64,000 nucleotides of DNA, from the NCBI GenBank assembly GCA_041397845.1, contig JAWKVW010000019.1:8534-72533 (forward strand), written 5' to 3'. The number at the start of each line of letters is the position of its first letter. The first letter of the stretch is position 1. Both the position numbers and the translations under genes were made by a program. The notes below the pieces were generated by a model, which ran no database searches, was not told where the DNA came from, and worked only from the letters and a program-made list of their open reading frames with translations. Below, one piece after another: positions 51,359-60,112 of this stretch. Source of the stretch: JAKPQE01 sp041397845 (lineage in GTDB: Bacteria > Pseudomonadota > Alphaproteobacteria > Rhizobiales > JAKPQE01).

Positions 51359-51787
51359 TCAGCCTTCGATCGCGGCGCGGATCTTCCCGGCGTTGGCGGC
51401 GAGGACCGCGTGGTCGGCCATGGCGCCGGTATAGGGCGGCATGGCGACGCCCTCGAAGCGCGGCACGATGTGGAAATGCAGGTGGAACACCACCTGACCG
51501 CCGGCCGGCTCGTTGTACTGCAGGAGCGAGATGCCGTCGGCGGCGAAGGCCTTCTTCACCGCGCGGGCGATCTTCTGCACCGTCACCATGGTGCTGGCGA
51601 GGGATGCGTGCTCGATGTCGAGCAGGTTGCGCGCCGGCTTCTTCGGAATGATCAGCGTGTGGCCGTCGCAGCGCGGCATGATGTCCATGAAGGCGTAGCT
51701 GTGCTCGTCCTCATAGACCTTGTGGGACGGAATCTCGCCGCGAAGGATCTTGGCGAAGATGTTGTCGTTGTCGTAGGCGGCAACCAT
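51359..51787 (-). CDS. HIT-family nucleotide-binding protein
   Basis: A 142-residue Hint-branch histidine triad protein, likely hydrolysing AMP-lysine or similar nucleotidyl-amines. The triad is HLHFHIVPR near residue 98. The opening DNIFAKILRGEIPSHKVYEDE and the middle GHTLIIPKKPARNLLD are family-typical. The start MVAAYDNDNIFAK is at the given ATG. It converges with the broken PAP2 copy and lies 53 bases from the FemAB-like gene upstream on the same strand. Confidence 0.92.
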   Translation of the reverse strand: MVAAYDNDNIFAKILRGEIPSHKVYEDEHSYAFMDIMPRCDGHTLIIPKKPARNLLDIEHASLASTMVTVQKIARAVKKAFAADGISLLQYNEPAGGQVVFHLHFHIVPRFEGVAMPPYTGAMADHAVLAANAGKIRAAIEG

Positions 51788-51840
51788 GTCGAGCCCTCGG
51801 AATCTGTTCTTCCCGTTTGTTTCAGGGGCAGGGGCAGGGG

Positions 51841-53022
51841 TCAAGAGGCGGCGGTGTCGCCGCGCCGATAAGGCCCGGCGTCGGCCAGGGCATCGGCCTC
51901 GAGGGCGACATGGCGGCGCTCCTCGTCGAGGTAATCGGCGACGGCACGGCGGAAGGACGGATCGGCGATGTAGTGGGCCGAGCGCGTCTCGACGGGCATA
52001 TAGCCGCGCGCCAGCTTGTGGGTGCCCTGGGCGCCGGCCTCGACACGGGGCAGGCGCTGCGCGATGGCGAAGTCGATCGCCTGATGGTAGCAGACCTCGA
52101 AATGCAGGAAGGGCTGGTCCTCGAGGGCGCCCCAGTAGCGGCCATAGAGCGCATCCGAGCCGATGAAATTGAGCGCGCCGGCGATGCGGCGGCCGGCCCG
52201 GACGGCAAAGACGAACAGCATCCGCTCGGCCATGCGCCCGGCGATCAGCGAGAAGAAGCGGCGATTGAGGTAGGGCCGGCCCCATTTGCGGCCGCTGGTA
52301 TCGAGATAGAACTCGAAGAAGTCGTCGAGATGGGCCTCGGTGATGTCGCGGCCGGTCACCCATTCGATGGCGATGCCGTTGGCAAGCGCCTCGCGCCGCT
52401 CGCGTTTCAGGGCCTTGCGCTTGCGCGAGGCGAGGGTTGCGAGGAAATCGTCATAGCTCGCGTAGCCGGCGTTTTCGAAATGGAACTGGCGATCGCGGCG
52501 GGCGAGATAGCCGGCCGCCTCGAAGGTGCCGGCGTCTTGCAGCGTCAGGAATGTCGCGTGGGCGGAGGATGCGCCAACGCGCCGGCAGAGCTCGACAATC
52601 GCCGAGGCGAGCAGCGCCCGGTCGGAGGCCTCGCCGCTGCCCGGCCGGGTGAGCAGGCGGCGGCCGGTCGCCGGGGTGAACGGCACGGAGACCTGGAGCT
52701 TGGGATAGTAACGGCCGCCGGCGCGGCGCCAGGCATCGGCCCAGCCGTGGTCGAAGACGTATTCGCCGAGGGAGTGGTTCTTGGCGTAGCAGGGCACGAC
52801 GGCGGACGGGCGGCCGTCGTCGCCGTCAAGAACGAGGTGCTGGGTCATCCAGCCTTCCGCCGCGCCGACGCAGCCGGCATCCTCGAGGGCGGAGAGAAAA
52901 TCGTAGGATACGAACGGGTCGAAAGCGCCGCCCGAGGCCGCATGAGGGTTGGCGCAGGCGTCCCAATCCTCCCTTGCGATCTCGCCAAGGCTGGCAAGGA
53001 CCGTCACTGCCCGTTCCGTCAT
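51841..53022 (-). CDS. FemAB/DUF482-type GNAT acyltransferase
   Basis: A 393-residue protein of the group annotated as GNAT or peptidoglycan biosynthesis/DUF482 (PF04339). Typical stretches are FVSYDFLSALEDAGCVG, YVFDHGWADAWRRAGG, RYYPKLQVSVPFTPATG and, later, RKWGRPYLNRRFFSLI, GRYWGALEDQPFLHFEVCYHQAIDFA and GAQGTHKLARGYMP. Such proteins have two GNAT-like halves and probably transfer an acyl group from an aminoacyl-tRNA or CoA thioester; the real substrate is unknown. Upstream of the HIT gene on the same strand. Confidence 0.85.
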   Translation of the reverse strand: MTERAVTVLASLGEIAREDWDACANPHAASGGAFDPFVSYDFLSALEDAGCVGAAEGWMTQHLVLDGDDGRPSAVVPCYAKNHSLGEYVFDHGWADAWRRAGGRYYPKLQVSVPFTPATGRRLLTRPGSGEASDRALLASAIVELCRRVGASSAHATFLTLQDAGTFEAAGYLARRDRQFHFENAGYASYDDFLATLASRKRKALKRERREALANGIAIEWVTGRDITEAHLDDFFEFYLDTSGRKWGRPYLNRRFFSLIAGRMAERMLFVFAVRAGRRIAGALNFIGSDALYGRYWGALEDQPFLHFEVCYHQAIDFAIAQRLPRVEAGAQGTHKLARGYMPVETRSAHYIADPSFRRAVADYLDEERRHVALEADALADAGPYRRGDTAAS

Positions 53023-53127
53023 GTGGCTGCCCGCTGAAAACTCCGTCTCCGCGAAGAGGTAAGGGACCCGCGCGTCATCTCAAGGCGCTCGCCGGCATTT
53101 GCCGCGCTTGGCATGCGGCCGGCGGCC

Positions 53128-53880
53128 TCATTCAGGCAGGAAGCCCTCGAATATGATCTGGTCGGCATAGCGGGCGGCGCGGGCGCGCTGCTCGGCGGTG
53201 CGCACGGTCCAGGTCAGCAATGGCCGGCCGAGCGCCTTCATGAGGAGCGGGGCCGCCGCCGGCAGGCCGTCGATGTCGTAAGCGATGAAATGCGGCTGCG
53301 AGCGGTGGGCGTGCAGCAGGTGGCGGAGCTGGAAGCGTTGCCAGGCGGTGAGGCCGTAGCGGTTCCAGTAGCCAAGGTCGCGGTAGTTCTCGCCGACGAT
53401 GCCGCGGGCAAGGCCGGGCGCCAGGTGGGCGAGGGCGGCGACGGGGCGGGGATCGAACGACATCGTCGCGACCGGGCCACGATATTCCAGGCAGAGTTCG
53501 GCGACGCGGCGGGCAAGGCCGGGGGCGCGGTCCCAACTGCTCTTCAGCTCGATGATGAGCGGCACCCGGCCGCCAACCTGATCGAGCAGTTCGCCGAGCG
53601 TCTGGATGCGGTCGGCGGTATCGCGAAAGGCGACCTGCTGCAGTTCGCGGGCCGGGAATTCGCCGACATGGCCGGTGCCGAGGGTGAGGCGCTCCAGCGT
53701 GCCGTCGTGAAAGACGACAGCCTCGCCGTCGGAGGTGAGGCGGACGTCGCATTCAATGGCAAAATTGCGCTCGATCGCGCCGGCAAAGGCGGACGAGGTG
53801 TTCTCGATGATGCCGCGCCCGGCGGCATGCAGCCCGCGATGGGCGACCGGGCGCGCCGTCAGCCAGCCTAGATCGCGCAT
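53128..53880 (-). CDS. Glycerophosphodiester phosphodiesterase
   Basis: GDPD-family TIM barrel, 250 residues, hydrolysing glycerophosphodiesters to glycerol 3-phosphate and an alcohol. Active-site motifs: VAHRG near residue 12, ENTSSAF near 25, IECDVRLTSDGEAVVFHD near 42-59. No signal peptide, so cytoplasmic. It starts five bases after the RidA gene stop on the same strand. GDPD-RidA is a frequent pair in Rhizobiales. Confidence 0.92.
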   Translation of the reverse strand: MRDLGWLTARPVAHRGLHAAGRGIIENTSSAFAGAIERNFAIECDVRLTSDGEAVVFHDGTLERLTLGTGHVGEFPARELQQVAFRDTADRIQTLGELLDQVGGRVPLIIELKSSWDRAPGLARRVAELCLEYRGPVATMSFDPRPVAALAHLAPGLARGIVGENYRDLGYWNRYGLTAWQRFQLRHLLHAHRSQPHFIAYDIDGLPAAAPLLMKALGRPLLTWTVRTAEQRARAARYADQIIFEGFLPE

Positions 53881-53885
53881 ATGGC

Positions 53886-54350
53886 TCAGGCGACCTCGAC
53901 GATGGCGTCGATCTCGACGGCGACGCCGAGCGGCAGCACCGGCGCGCCGACGGCGAAGCGGGCGTGGCGGCCGCGATCGCCGAGCACCTCGACCATGAGG
54001 TCGGAAGCGCCGTTGATGACCGCCGGCTGGTCGGTGAAGGCATCGGTCGAGCTGACGAAGCCGCCGAGCTTGACGATGCGGACGATGCGGTCGAGGTCGC
54101 CAAGGGCGGCCTTGCACTGGGCGAGGATGTTGATGGCGCACTGGCGGGCGGCGGCCTTGCCGGCGGCAACGTCGAGGTCCTCGCCGAGACGGCCCTTGTG
54201 GGCGACGCCGCCGGGGGCGACCGGAATCTGGCCGGAGACGAAGAGCAGATTGCCGCTCTGCACGAAGGGGACATAGTTGGCTGCCGGCGCGGGCGCGCCC
54301 GGGAGTTCGATGCCGAGTTCTTTCAGCCGGGCTTCGGTCGCGCCGCTCAT
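53886..54350 (-). CDS. RidA family protein
   Basis: A 154-residue YjgF/YER057c/UK114-type protein of the RidA superfamily. RidA proteins deaminate reactive enamine/imine intermediates. LLFVSGQIP near residue 40 and the C-terminal ARFAVGAPVLPLGVAVEIDAI match the family, though the catalytic Arg region differs from housekeeping RidA (RHARFAVG in place of RPARSCV), placing it in a side subfamily. GGAGG precedes the ATG by six bases. Its function in this group is uncertain. Confidence 0.85.
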   Translation of the reverse strand: MSGATEARLKELGIELPGAPAPAANYVPFVQSGNLLFVSGQIPVAPGGVAHKGRLGEDLDVAAGKAAARQCAINILAQCKAALGDLDRIVRIVKLGGFVSSTDAFTDQPAVINGASDLMVEVLGDRGRHARFAVGAPVLPLGVAVEIDAIVEVA

Positions 54351-54559
54351 GATGCCTCCGTCGTCGGATGGATGATGGTGGATGAATGTCGATTGCCTCG
54401 ACCTTATCCGATCGGTGCGGCGCGATGCCATCGTTTTGCGCGTGGCCGTTCACGGCATTTTGCCGACCGCAAGCGCGCGACAGCCGCGATTTTCTGCTAT
54501 GACGACGCGTTTCGTTGACCGGCCACACGTTGTGGACGGGCGCGAATGGGAGTTTGTTC

Positions 54560-55474
54560 ATGGTCCTGAAATTCGCTGTGCCTGCGCTGCGTTCCCTGCC
54601 ACTGATGCTGGCGCTCCTTGCCGCGCCCGTGACCGCATTGGCGCAGGGCGCCGGAATGCCGGCGGGCGAGGGCAATTCCGCCGGGGCGGAAAAGCCGCTC
54701 GAGGCGCCGATCGTGCTAGTGCCGCATCGCGCGGTCTATGACCTGAAGCTTGGCAGCGAGGCGGGCGAGGGCGGCGTTGCGGGTCTTCGCGGGCGGATGG
54801 TCTTCGAGTTCACCGGGGCGGCCTGCGAGGGCTATTCGGTCAATTTCCGGTTCGTCACCGACATGACCGACAATGACGGCGGCCGCCGCATCAGCGACCT
54901 GCGCTCGACATCCTACGAGAGCGGCGATGCCACTTCCTTCCGGTTCATCTCGAAGGATTTCCTCGACAACAAGTTGACCGATGAAGTGAAAGGCAGCGCC
55001 GAGCGTGGCGCCGACGGCACCATCACCGTGAAGACGTTGCAGCCGGCGAAGGCCGAGGTGAAGTCGGACGTGCGCACGCTGCTGCCGACCGAGCACCTCA
55101 TCGAAACGATCGCCAAGGCGCGGGCCGGCGTTGCCTTCTTCGAGGCGCCGATCTTCGACGGGTCGGATGACGGCACCAAGTTCTTCGCCACGGCGTCGGT
55201 GATCGGCGCGCCGGCCGTGCCGGCCGCCGACGACCCGGAGACGGGGGCGGTTCCGGATGTGATGAAGGCGCTGCCGGTCTGGCCGGTGACGCTGACCTAT
55301 TTCGATCTCGAGGAGAGCGCCGGCGAGCTGACGCCGGTCTACAAGCTCACCTTCCAGCTCTACGACAACGGCATCAGCCGGCATGTGGCGATGGACTACG
55401 GCGAGTTCGGCATCGACGGGACGCTCGTCGAGCTGACGCTGCTTGATCCGCCGGCCTGCGCCCGGGCAAACTGA
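54560..55474 (+). CDS. eipB: EipB-like periplasmic envelope integrity protein (DUF1849)
   Basis: A 304-residue secreted protein with signal peptide to about residue 29 (LLAAPVTALAQG). It matches the EipB/DUF1849 family of Rhizobiales, a beta-spiral envelope protein that in Brucella supports cell-envelope integrity and virulence. The two family cysteines that form a disulfide are present: C89 (GAACEGYSVNFRF) and C300 (PPACARAN). LVPHRAVYDLKL begins the mature fold. GGGAG lies about ten bases before the ATG. The expected first step is export through Sec. Confidence 0.9.
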   Translation: MVLKFAVPALRSLPLMLALLAAPVTALAQGAGMPAGEGNSAGAEKPLEAPIVLVPHRAVYDLKLGSEAGEGGVAGLRGRMVFEFTGAACEGYSVNFRFVTDMTDNDGGRRISDLRSTSYESGDATSFRFISKDFLDNKLTDEVKGSAERGADGTITVKTLQPAKAEVKSDVRTLLPTEHLIETIAKARAGVAFFEAPIFDGSDDGTKFFATASVIGAPAVPAADDPETGAVPDVMKALPVWPVTLTYFDLEESAGELTPVYKLTFQLYDNGISRHVAMDYGEFGIDGTLVELTLLDPPACARAN

Positions 55475-55571
55475 ACCTCCGGGCGCTTCTCGACGGCGCG
55501 ACCGCGACGGTCGCGCGGCGGGTAGCGGCAATCAGAGCGCTGCCGCTGCGGCCGTGCTGTCAGGGCAAGCC

Positions 55572-56207
55572 ATGTTCGACTATTCACTGCTTCACTGGAC
55601 GACCTTCCTTTCGGCGGCGCTGCTCTTGAACCTGTCGCCGGGGCCGGATATCGCCTTCATCCTCGGGCAGACGGTTCGTGGCGGCCGGCGTACCGGTTTT
55701 GCCGCGATGTTCGGCGTGTGGACCGGCGCGTTCGGCCATGTGCTGATGGCTGCGGGCGGGCTTTCGGCGGTTCTGGCGGCGTCGGCGCTTGCCTTCTCGG
55801 TCGTCAAATGGCTGGGCGCCGGCTATCTCATCTGGCTTGGCATCCAGGCGTTGCGGTCTGACGGCGGCTCGTTCGTCCAGGACCGGGTGAGCGTCGGTTC
55901 CGGTTACCTGACGGTGTTCCGGCAGGGCATGCTGGTGGCGGTGCTCAATCCCAAGGTCGCCGTGTTCTTTCTGGCGTTTCTGCCGCAGTTCGTCGTCGCC
56001 GGAGCGGGACCGGTCTGGGCCCAGCTTTTCCTGCACGGCACGCTCATCATTGCCGTTGCCGCGCTGGTGGAGCCGGTGCTGGTCATTGTCGGCGAACGTC
56101 TGACGTCGGGATTGCGGAGCAATCGGCGGCTGGCGCTCTGGCTCGACCGAAGCCTCGGGGCGATGCTCGTTGCGCTCGGCATTCGCCTTGCCCTGCAGGA
56201 GCGATAA
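55572..56207 (+). CDS. LysE/RhtB-family amino acid exporter
   Basis: A 211-residue membrane protein with about six hydrophobic segments. LNLSPGPDIAFILGQTVRGGRRTGFAA near residues 20-46 is the LysE/RhtB signature, followed by VFRQGMLVAVLNPKVAVFFLAFLPQFV near 116-142. It exports amino acids or related metabolites. The MFDYSLLHWTTFLSA start is chosen as the family-typical beginning. It converges with the dinB remnant, 35 bases apart. Confidence 0.9.
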   Translation: MFDYSLLHWTTFLSAALLLNLSPGPDIAFILGQTVRGGRRTGFAAMFGVWTGAFGHVLMAAGGLSAVLAASALAFSVVKWLGAGYLIWLGIQALRSDGGSFVQDRVSVGSGYLTVFRQGMLVAVLNPKVAVFFLAFLPQFVVAGAGPVWAQLFLHGTLIIAVAALVEPVLVIVGERLTSGLRSNRRLALWLDRSLGAMLVALGIRLALQER

Positions 56208-56242
56208 TCAAGTCCGGGTTCGGGCGCCCGCGCGCGGGCAGG

Positions 56243-57571
56243 TCAGCCTGTGGTCTCGTCCGGCTTTTGCGCCGGCTTCGGCTGGCGAGACGTCTTGCCG
56301 TCGAGATCGGCGGTGAGGCCGAGCGCGAGCGTCTTGTCGCCGAACTTTGCCGCACCTTGTCCATGGCGCGCTCGACAGCGGCGCGGCGGCCGGCACTTCG
56401 TCAACGAGGTCTATCGGATCGGCGTCGCGCGGATCGACGAGGTCGGCAACGCCAATGCCGATGAGCCGGAAGGCGGTGCCGTCGATCTCGCGGGCGAGCA
56501 GGTCGTCGCCGACGCGGAAAATGCGGTCGGCGAGCATGGTCGGGTCGGCGAGCTTGCGGTTGCGGGTGCGCTGGCGGAAGTCGGCGGTCTTCAGTTTCAG
56601 CACGACGGTCTCGCCGGCAAGGCCGGCGGCCTTCAGCCGCGCCGAGACCTTTTCAGCAAGTGCGCGCAGGATGCGGCGCAGCTCCTGCAAGTCGGAAATG
56701 TCGGTCTCGAAGGTCGTCTCGGCGCTGATCGAATGGGCCGGCCGATCGGGCTCGACCGAACGATGGTCGATGCCGCGCGACAGGTTGAAAAGGCGCGAGC
56801 CCATCGAGCCATAGCGCTTCAGAAGGGTCGCCTCGTCCATCCGCTGCAGATCGGCGATGCGGCGGATGCCGTCCTTGCCGAGGCGGGCCTCCATGGCCTT
56901 GCCGACGCCCCAGATGAAGCCGACCGGCCTCGGCGAGAAAGGCGGCTGCCTCGGACTGGCCGATGACGGAAAAGCCGCGCGGCTTTTCGAGGTCCGAGGC
57001 GATCTTGGCGAGGAACTTGTTGGCGGCGAGGCCGACCGAGACGGAAATCCCGACGTCGCACTCGACGCGGGCGGCAAAGCGCACCAGCGTCTCGGCCGGC
57101 GGCATCCTGTGCATCTTCTCGGTGCCGGCAAGGTCGAGGAATGCCTCGTCAATCGACAGCGGCTCGACGAGCGGCGTCAGCGAGAGCATCAGGGCGCGCA
57201 CCTCGCGGCCGACGGCGGCGTATTTGGCCATGTTCGGCCGGATCACGACCGCGTCGGGGCGAAACCGGGGCCTTGTACATCGGCATCGCCGAGCGCACGC
57301 CGCTGATGCGGGCGACATAGCAGGCGGTGGCGACGACGCCCGCGGCGGCCGCCGCCGATGACCGGCCGATCGACGAGCGCTGGATCGTCACGCTTCTCGA
57401 TGGCGGCATAAGGCGTCGCAGTCGACATGGGCGGTCGACAGCGTGAACAGCTTCGGGATGGAACAGCAGGCGCGGGCTGCCGCAGCCCGGGCAACGCTGG
57501 GCGCCGGCCTTCACATGGCGCGCGCAATCGCGGCAGATGCCCTTGCCGTTTGTGGTGTTGCCGTCGCTCAC
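56243..57571 (-). pseudogene. dinB: DNA polymerase IV (DinB), about seven small indels
   Basis: Y-family translesion polymerase split over several reading frames. Pieces in order: zinc-ribbon N-terminus (CRDCARHVKAGAQRCPGCGSPRLLFHPE), AAIEKRDDPALVDRPV, VVATACYVARISGVRSAMPM, DAVVIRPNMAKYAAVGREVRALM, SIDEAFLDLAGTE (catalytic acidic motif), SVGLAANKFLAKIASDLEKPRG, then PVGFIWGVGKAMEARLGKDGIRRIADL and little-finger sequence to the C-terminus. Single-base or two-base indels near 57453, 57411, 57340, 57258, 56933, about 56385 and 56347 join these. Most are one base in a homopolymer. No in-frame stops or key substitutions are seen. GTG after GGGAGAA is the start. Confidence 0.75.
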
Positions 57572-57608
57572 GGGCACTTCTCCCAAGCACCCAGGCCCAG
57601 TTGCGGTA

Positions 57609-58520
57609 TCAGTCGTTCCAGAGACGGGCGGCGCCACGCACGCCGCTGGCGTCGCCATGCACGGCCTTGCGCACGGTGACGCGCGGCAGGCGGGCAAAGA
57701 CATAGGGCAGCACGGCGCCGGGCAGGCGCTCGTCAAGACCGGGCATGTTGGACAGGCCGCCGGCCAGCACGATCACATGCGGATCGAGGATGTTGACGAT
57801 CGCGGCGACGGCACGGCCGAGGCGGTCGAGATGGCGGTCGAGGGTCGCCTGCGCTTTCGGGTCGGCCGGGGCGCGGGCGATGATCTCGGCGGCGGTGAGC
57901 GTCTCGCCGGTGACGCGGGCATGGTCGGCGGCAAAGGACGGGCCGGCAACCCAGGTTTCCAGGCAGCCGTGCTTGCCGCACCAGCACTTCTCGCCCGGCA
58001 GTTCCTCGGGCTTTGGCCAGGGCAGCGGATTGTGGCCCCATTCGCCGGCAATCGCGTTCGGGCCGGCGAGCAGGCGGCCGTTGATGACGACGCCGGCGCC
58101 ACAGCCGGTGCCGAGAATGATGGCAAAGGAGGATGCCGCGCCCGCCGCCGCGCCGTCGTAATTCTCGGACAGGGCAAGGCAATCGGCGTCGTTGGCAAGG
58201 CGCACCTCGCGGCCGAGGGCTGCTTCAAGGTCGGCGGCGAAGGGCTGGCCGTTCAGCCAGGTGGAATTGCCGTTCTGCACCTTGCCGTCGACCGGCGAGA
58301 TCGAGCCGGGCATGCCGATGCCGACGGTGCCGCGCTGGCCGCAATCCGCCTCGGCCTTGGCGACGAGGCCGGCGATGGCCGCGACAGTGCCCTGATAGTC
58401 GTTGCGCGGGGTCGGCACGCGCTTTTCGAAGACGACGCGCTCGTCGCGATCGAAGGCAATGAGGGCGATCTTGGTACCGCCAAGGTCGATGCCGATGCGC
58501 AGGTCCGGTCTGGCTGCCAT
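57609..58520 (-). CDS. ROK-family sugar kinase
   Basis: A 303-residue ROK kinase, probably phosphorylating a hexose, N-acetylglucosamine or fructose with ATP. Landmarks: DLGGTKIALIAFD near residue 10, GTGCGAGVVINGRL near 134 and the zinc site GHN...CWCGKHGCLETW (CxCGxxGC) near 160-187. The ATG giving MAARPDLRIGIDLGG follows AGGAGACC. It lies four bases after the HAD gene and 37 bases before the dinB remnant on the same strand. The substrate cannot be set by sequence alone. Confidence 0.9.
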   Translation of the reverse strand: MAARPDLRIGIDLGGTKIALIAFDRDERVVFEKRVPTPRNDYQGTVAAIAGLVAKAEADCGQRGTVGIGMPGSISPVDGKVQNGNSTWLNGQPFAADLEAALGREVRLANDADCLALSENYDGAAAGAASSFAIILGTGCGAGVVINGRLLAGPNAIAGEWGHNPLPWPKPEELPGEKCWCGKHGCLETWVAGPSFAADHARVTGETLTAAEIIARAPADPKAQATLDRHLDRLGRAVAAIVNILDPHVIVLAGGLSNMPGLDERLPGAVLPYVFARLPRVTVRKAVHGDASGVRGAARLWND

Positions 58521-58524
58521 GGGG

Positions 58525-59196
58525 TCAGGTCTCCTTTGTCCCGAACGCGCCGATCGCATCGCTGATGAACCGGCCGGTCTCGGGCCAAGAGTTTGATTTC
58601 AAGGCGATTCCGTCGATGGGATCGACGAGGTCGAAGAAGCGGCGGTCAGCAACGAAGTGGATGACGTGGGTCGCCGCGCCGGCGTCGCGGACCGAGATGA
58701 TGTTCGACGGGCTGTCGTCGAGGAAGAACACCGGACGGGCGGCGCCGGCGGCGAGACGCGTGACGGCGGGTCCTTTCGGGCCGTCATTGGCAACGACCGG
58801 ATAGGGCACGCCATGACGGGCGAGAGCGGCGGCGCGCTCGTCGCGATAGGCGGCCGGCAGATTGGTGAGGAAGACGATATCGGCGACGGCATCGAGGGCG
58901 GCAAGCGCCTCGATAGCGCCCTCGACCGGTCGCTGGCGGCCCGTCTCCCTGGCAAAGAAGGTGTCGAGCAGACGGCCGACCTCGGCCTGGCGGATGGCGG
59001 TGCCATCGTCCAGCCGCTCGATGTTGCCGGTGAGGCCATAGCTGCGGGCGACGAGGCGGTAGCCCGAATCGATGAGGAAGGTCTCGAACGGACCGATGAA
59101 GGACATCACGACCTCGTCGACGTCGCAGACGACGAGCGGCCGGCCGGCAAGGCGCAGTTCGGCGATCTGCCCGGCGGTGTGGGGTGCGATGGTCAC
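58525..59196 (-). CDS. HAD-superfamily hydrolase
   Basis: A 223-residue phosphatase-type protein. The four HAD motifs can be seen: CDVDEVV (nucleophile DxD, near residues 24-30), FLTNLP (motif II Thr, near 107-112), Lys in the NDGPKGPAV stretch and FFLDDSPSN (acidic motif IV). Starts at GTG overlapping the DUF3572 stop by four bases. It is followed by the ROK kinase after four bases, so DUF3572-HAD-ROK form one operon. Possibly a sugar-phosphate phosphatase; substrate unknown. Confidence 0.84.
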   Translation of the reverse strand: MTIAPHTAGQIAELRLAGRPLVVCDVDEVVMSFIGPFETFLIDSGYRLVARSYGLTGNIERLDDGTAIRQAEVGRLLDTFFARETGRQRPVEGAIEALAALDAVADIVFLTNLPAAYRDERAAALARHGVPYPVVANDGPKGPAVTRLAAGAARPVFFLDDSPSNIISVRDAGAATHVIHFVADRRFFDLVDPIDGIALKSNSWPETGRFISDAIGAFGTKET

Positions 59197-59498
59197 GGGT
59201 TGAGGCCGCCTGCGGGGCCAGTGCCGGCGATGCGATGGCGGGCGGCTTCGATCGCCTCCGGCGAGAGGCCGGCCGTCTCGGCGAAGACGAAGAGCTCGGA
59301 CTGGTCGGCGAGCACGTGATCGAGGACGGCGACGAGAAAGCCGGGCTCGCCGGCGGCCTTGCGCAGGTTCTCCGGGCCGAGGCCGGTCAGCGAAAGAAAC
59401 CGGCCGAGACGCTCGGGTTCGGCCGCGATGAAGGCGAGCGCGGCAATGGCCGCAGCCTCCGCTGATTCCAGGTCGATGGCGGCTTGCTTCGGCGGCAT
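59193..59498 (-). CDS. DUF3572 family protein
   Basis: A 101-residue, mostly helical protein (ESAEAAAIAALAFIAAEPERLGRFLSLTGL at 11-40, then PGFLVAVLDHVLADQSELFVFAE). This is the DUF3572 pattern, common upstream of divK in Rhizobiales on the opposite strand, as here. Function unknown. It is the first gene of the minus-strand DUF3572-HAD-ROK unit and is divergent from divK across 207 bases. Confidence 0.85.
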   Translation of the reverse strand: MPPKQAAIDLESAEAAAIAALAFIAAEPERLGRFLSLTGLGPENLRKAAGEPGFLVAVLDHVLADQSELFVFAETAGLSPEAIEAARHRIAGTGPAGGLNP

Positions 59499-59705
59499 TC
59501 GGGGTTCCGTTTGTTATTCCGAAAGAAATTTACGTTAGGGTCAGCCTGCAATGAGGACGATCGCAGAACGCCGATCCGCCATGCCGCCGCGATTCGCTTG
59601 GGACAGCGCTTTGACGGCACACCCCCGGGGGACGGGGTCAAGAATAGCGGGGCGCCTACGGGCGTCAACGCAAACGGCAGCGGCTGATGCGAGCGGGGAG
59701 ATGGA

Positions 59706-60080
59706 ATGATGACGAAGACAGTCATGATCGTGGAAGACAACGAGCTCAACATGAAGCTCTTCCACGACCTGCTCGAGGCGCACGGCTACGAGACGATCGA
59801 GACCCGGAACGGGCTCGAGGCGCTCGACCTTGCCCGCACCCATCGTCCTGATCTCATCCTGATGGACATCCAGTTGCCCGAGGTTTCCGGTCTCGAGGTC
59901 ACCAAGTGGATCAAGGAAGACGACGAACTACGTCGCATTCCGGTGATCGCGGTGACGGCCTTCGCGATGAAGGGTGACGAGGAGCGGATCCGGCAGGGCG
60001 GCTGCGAGGCCTACATCTCGAAGCCGATCTCGGTGGCCAAGTTCATCGAGACGGTGCGGACTTATCTCGGCGAAGGCTGA
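59706..60080 (+). CDS. divK: Cell-cycle response regulator DivK
   Basis: Single-domain receiver of 124 residues controlling asymmetric division through PleC, DivJ and DivL. Phosphoacceptor D54 is in LILMDIQLPE and Lys K106 in YISKPI; the acidic pair is E10-D11. MTKTVMIVEDNELNMKLFHDLLEAHGYET is nearly the family consensus. Two ATG codons are adjacent; GGGGAG precedes them. pleD follows after 32 bases, the same divK-pleD operon as in Caulobacter. Confidence 0.95.
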   Translation: MMTKTVMIVEDNELNMKLFHDLLEAHGYETIETRNGLEALDLARTHRPDLILMDIQLPEVSGLEVTKWIKEDDELRRIPVIAVTAFAMKGDEERIRQGGCEAYISKPISVAKFIETVRTYLGEG

Positions 60081-60112
60081 GGACTGGAAGCGGCAGGACC
60101 GAGGGGACGACA

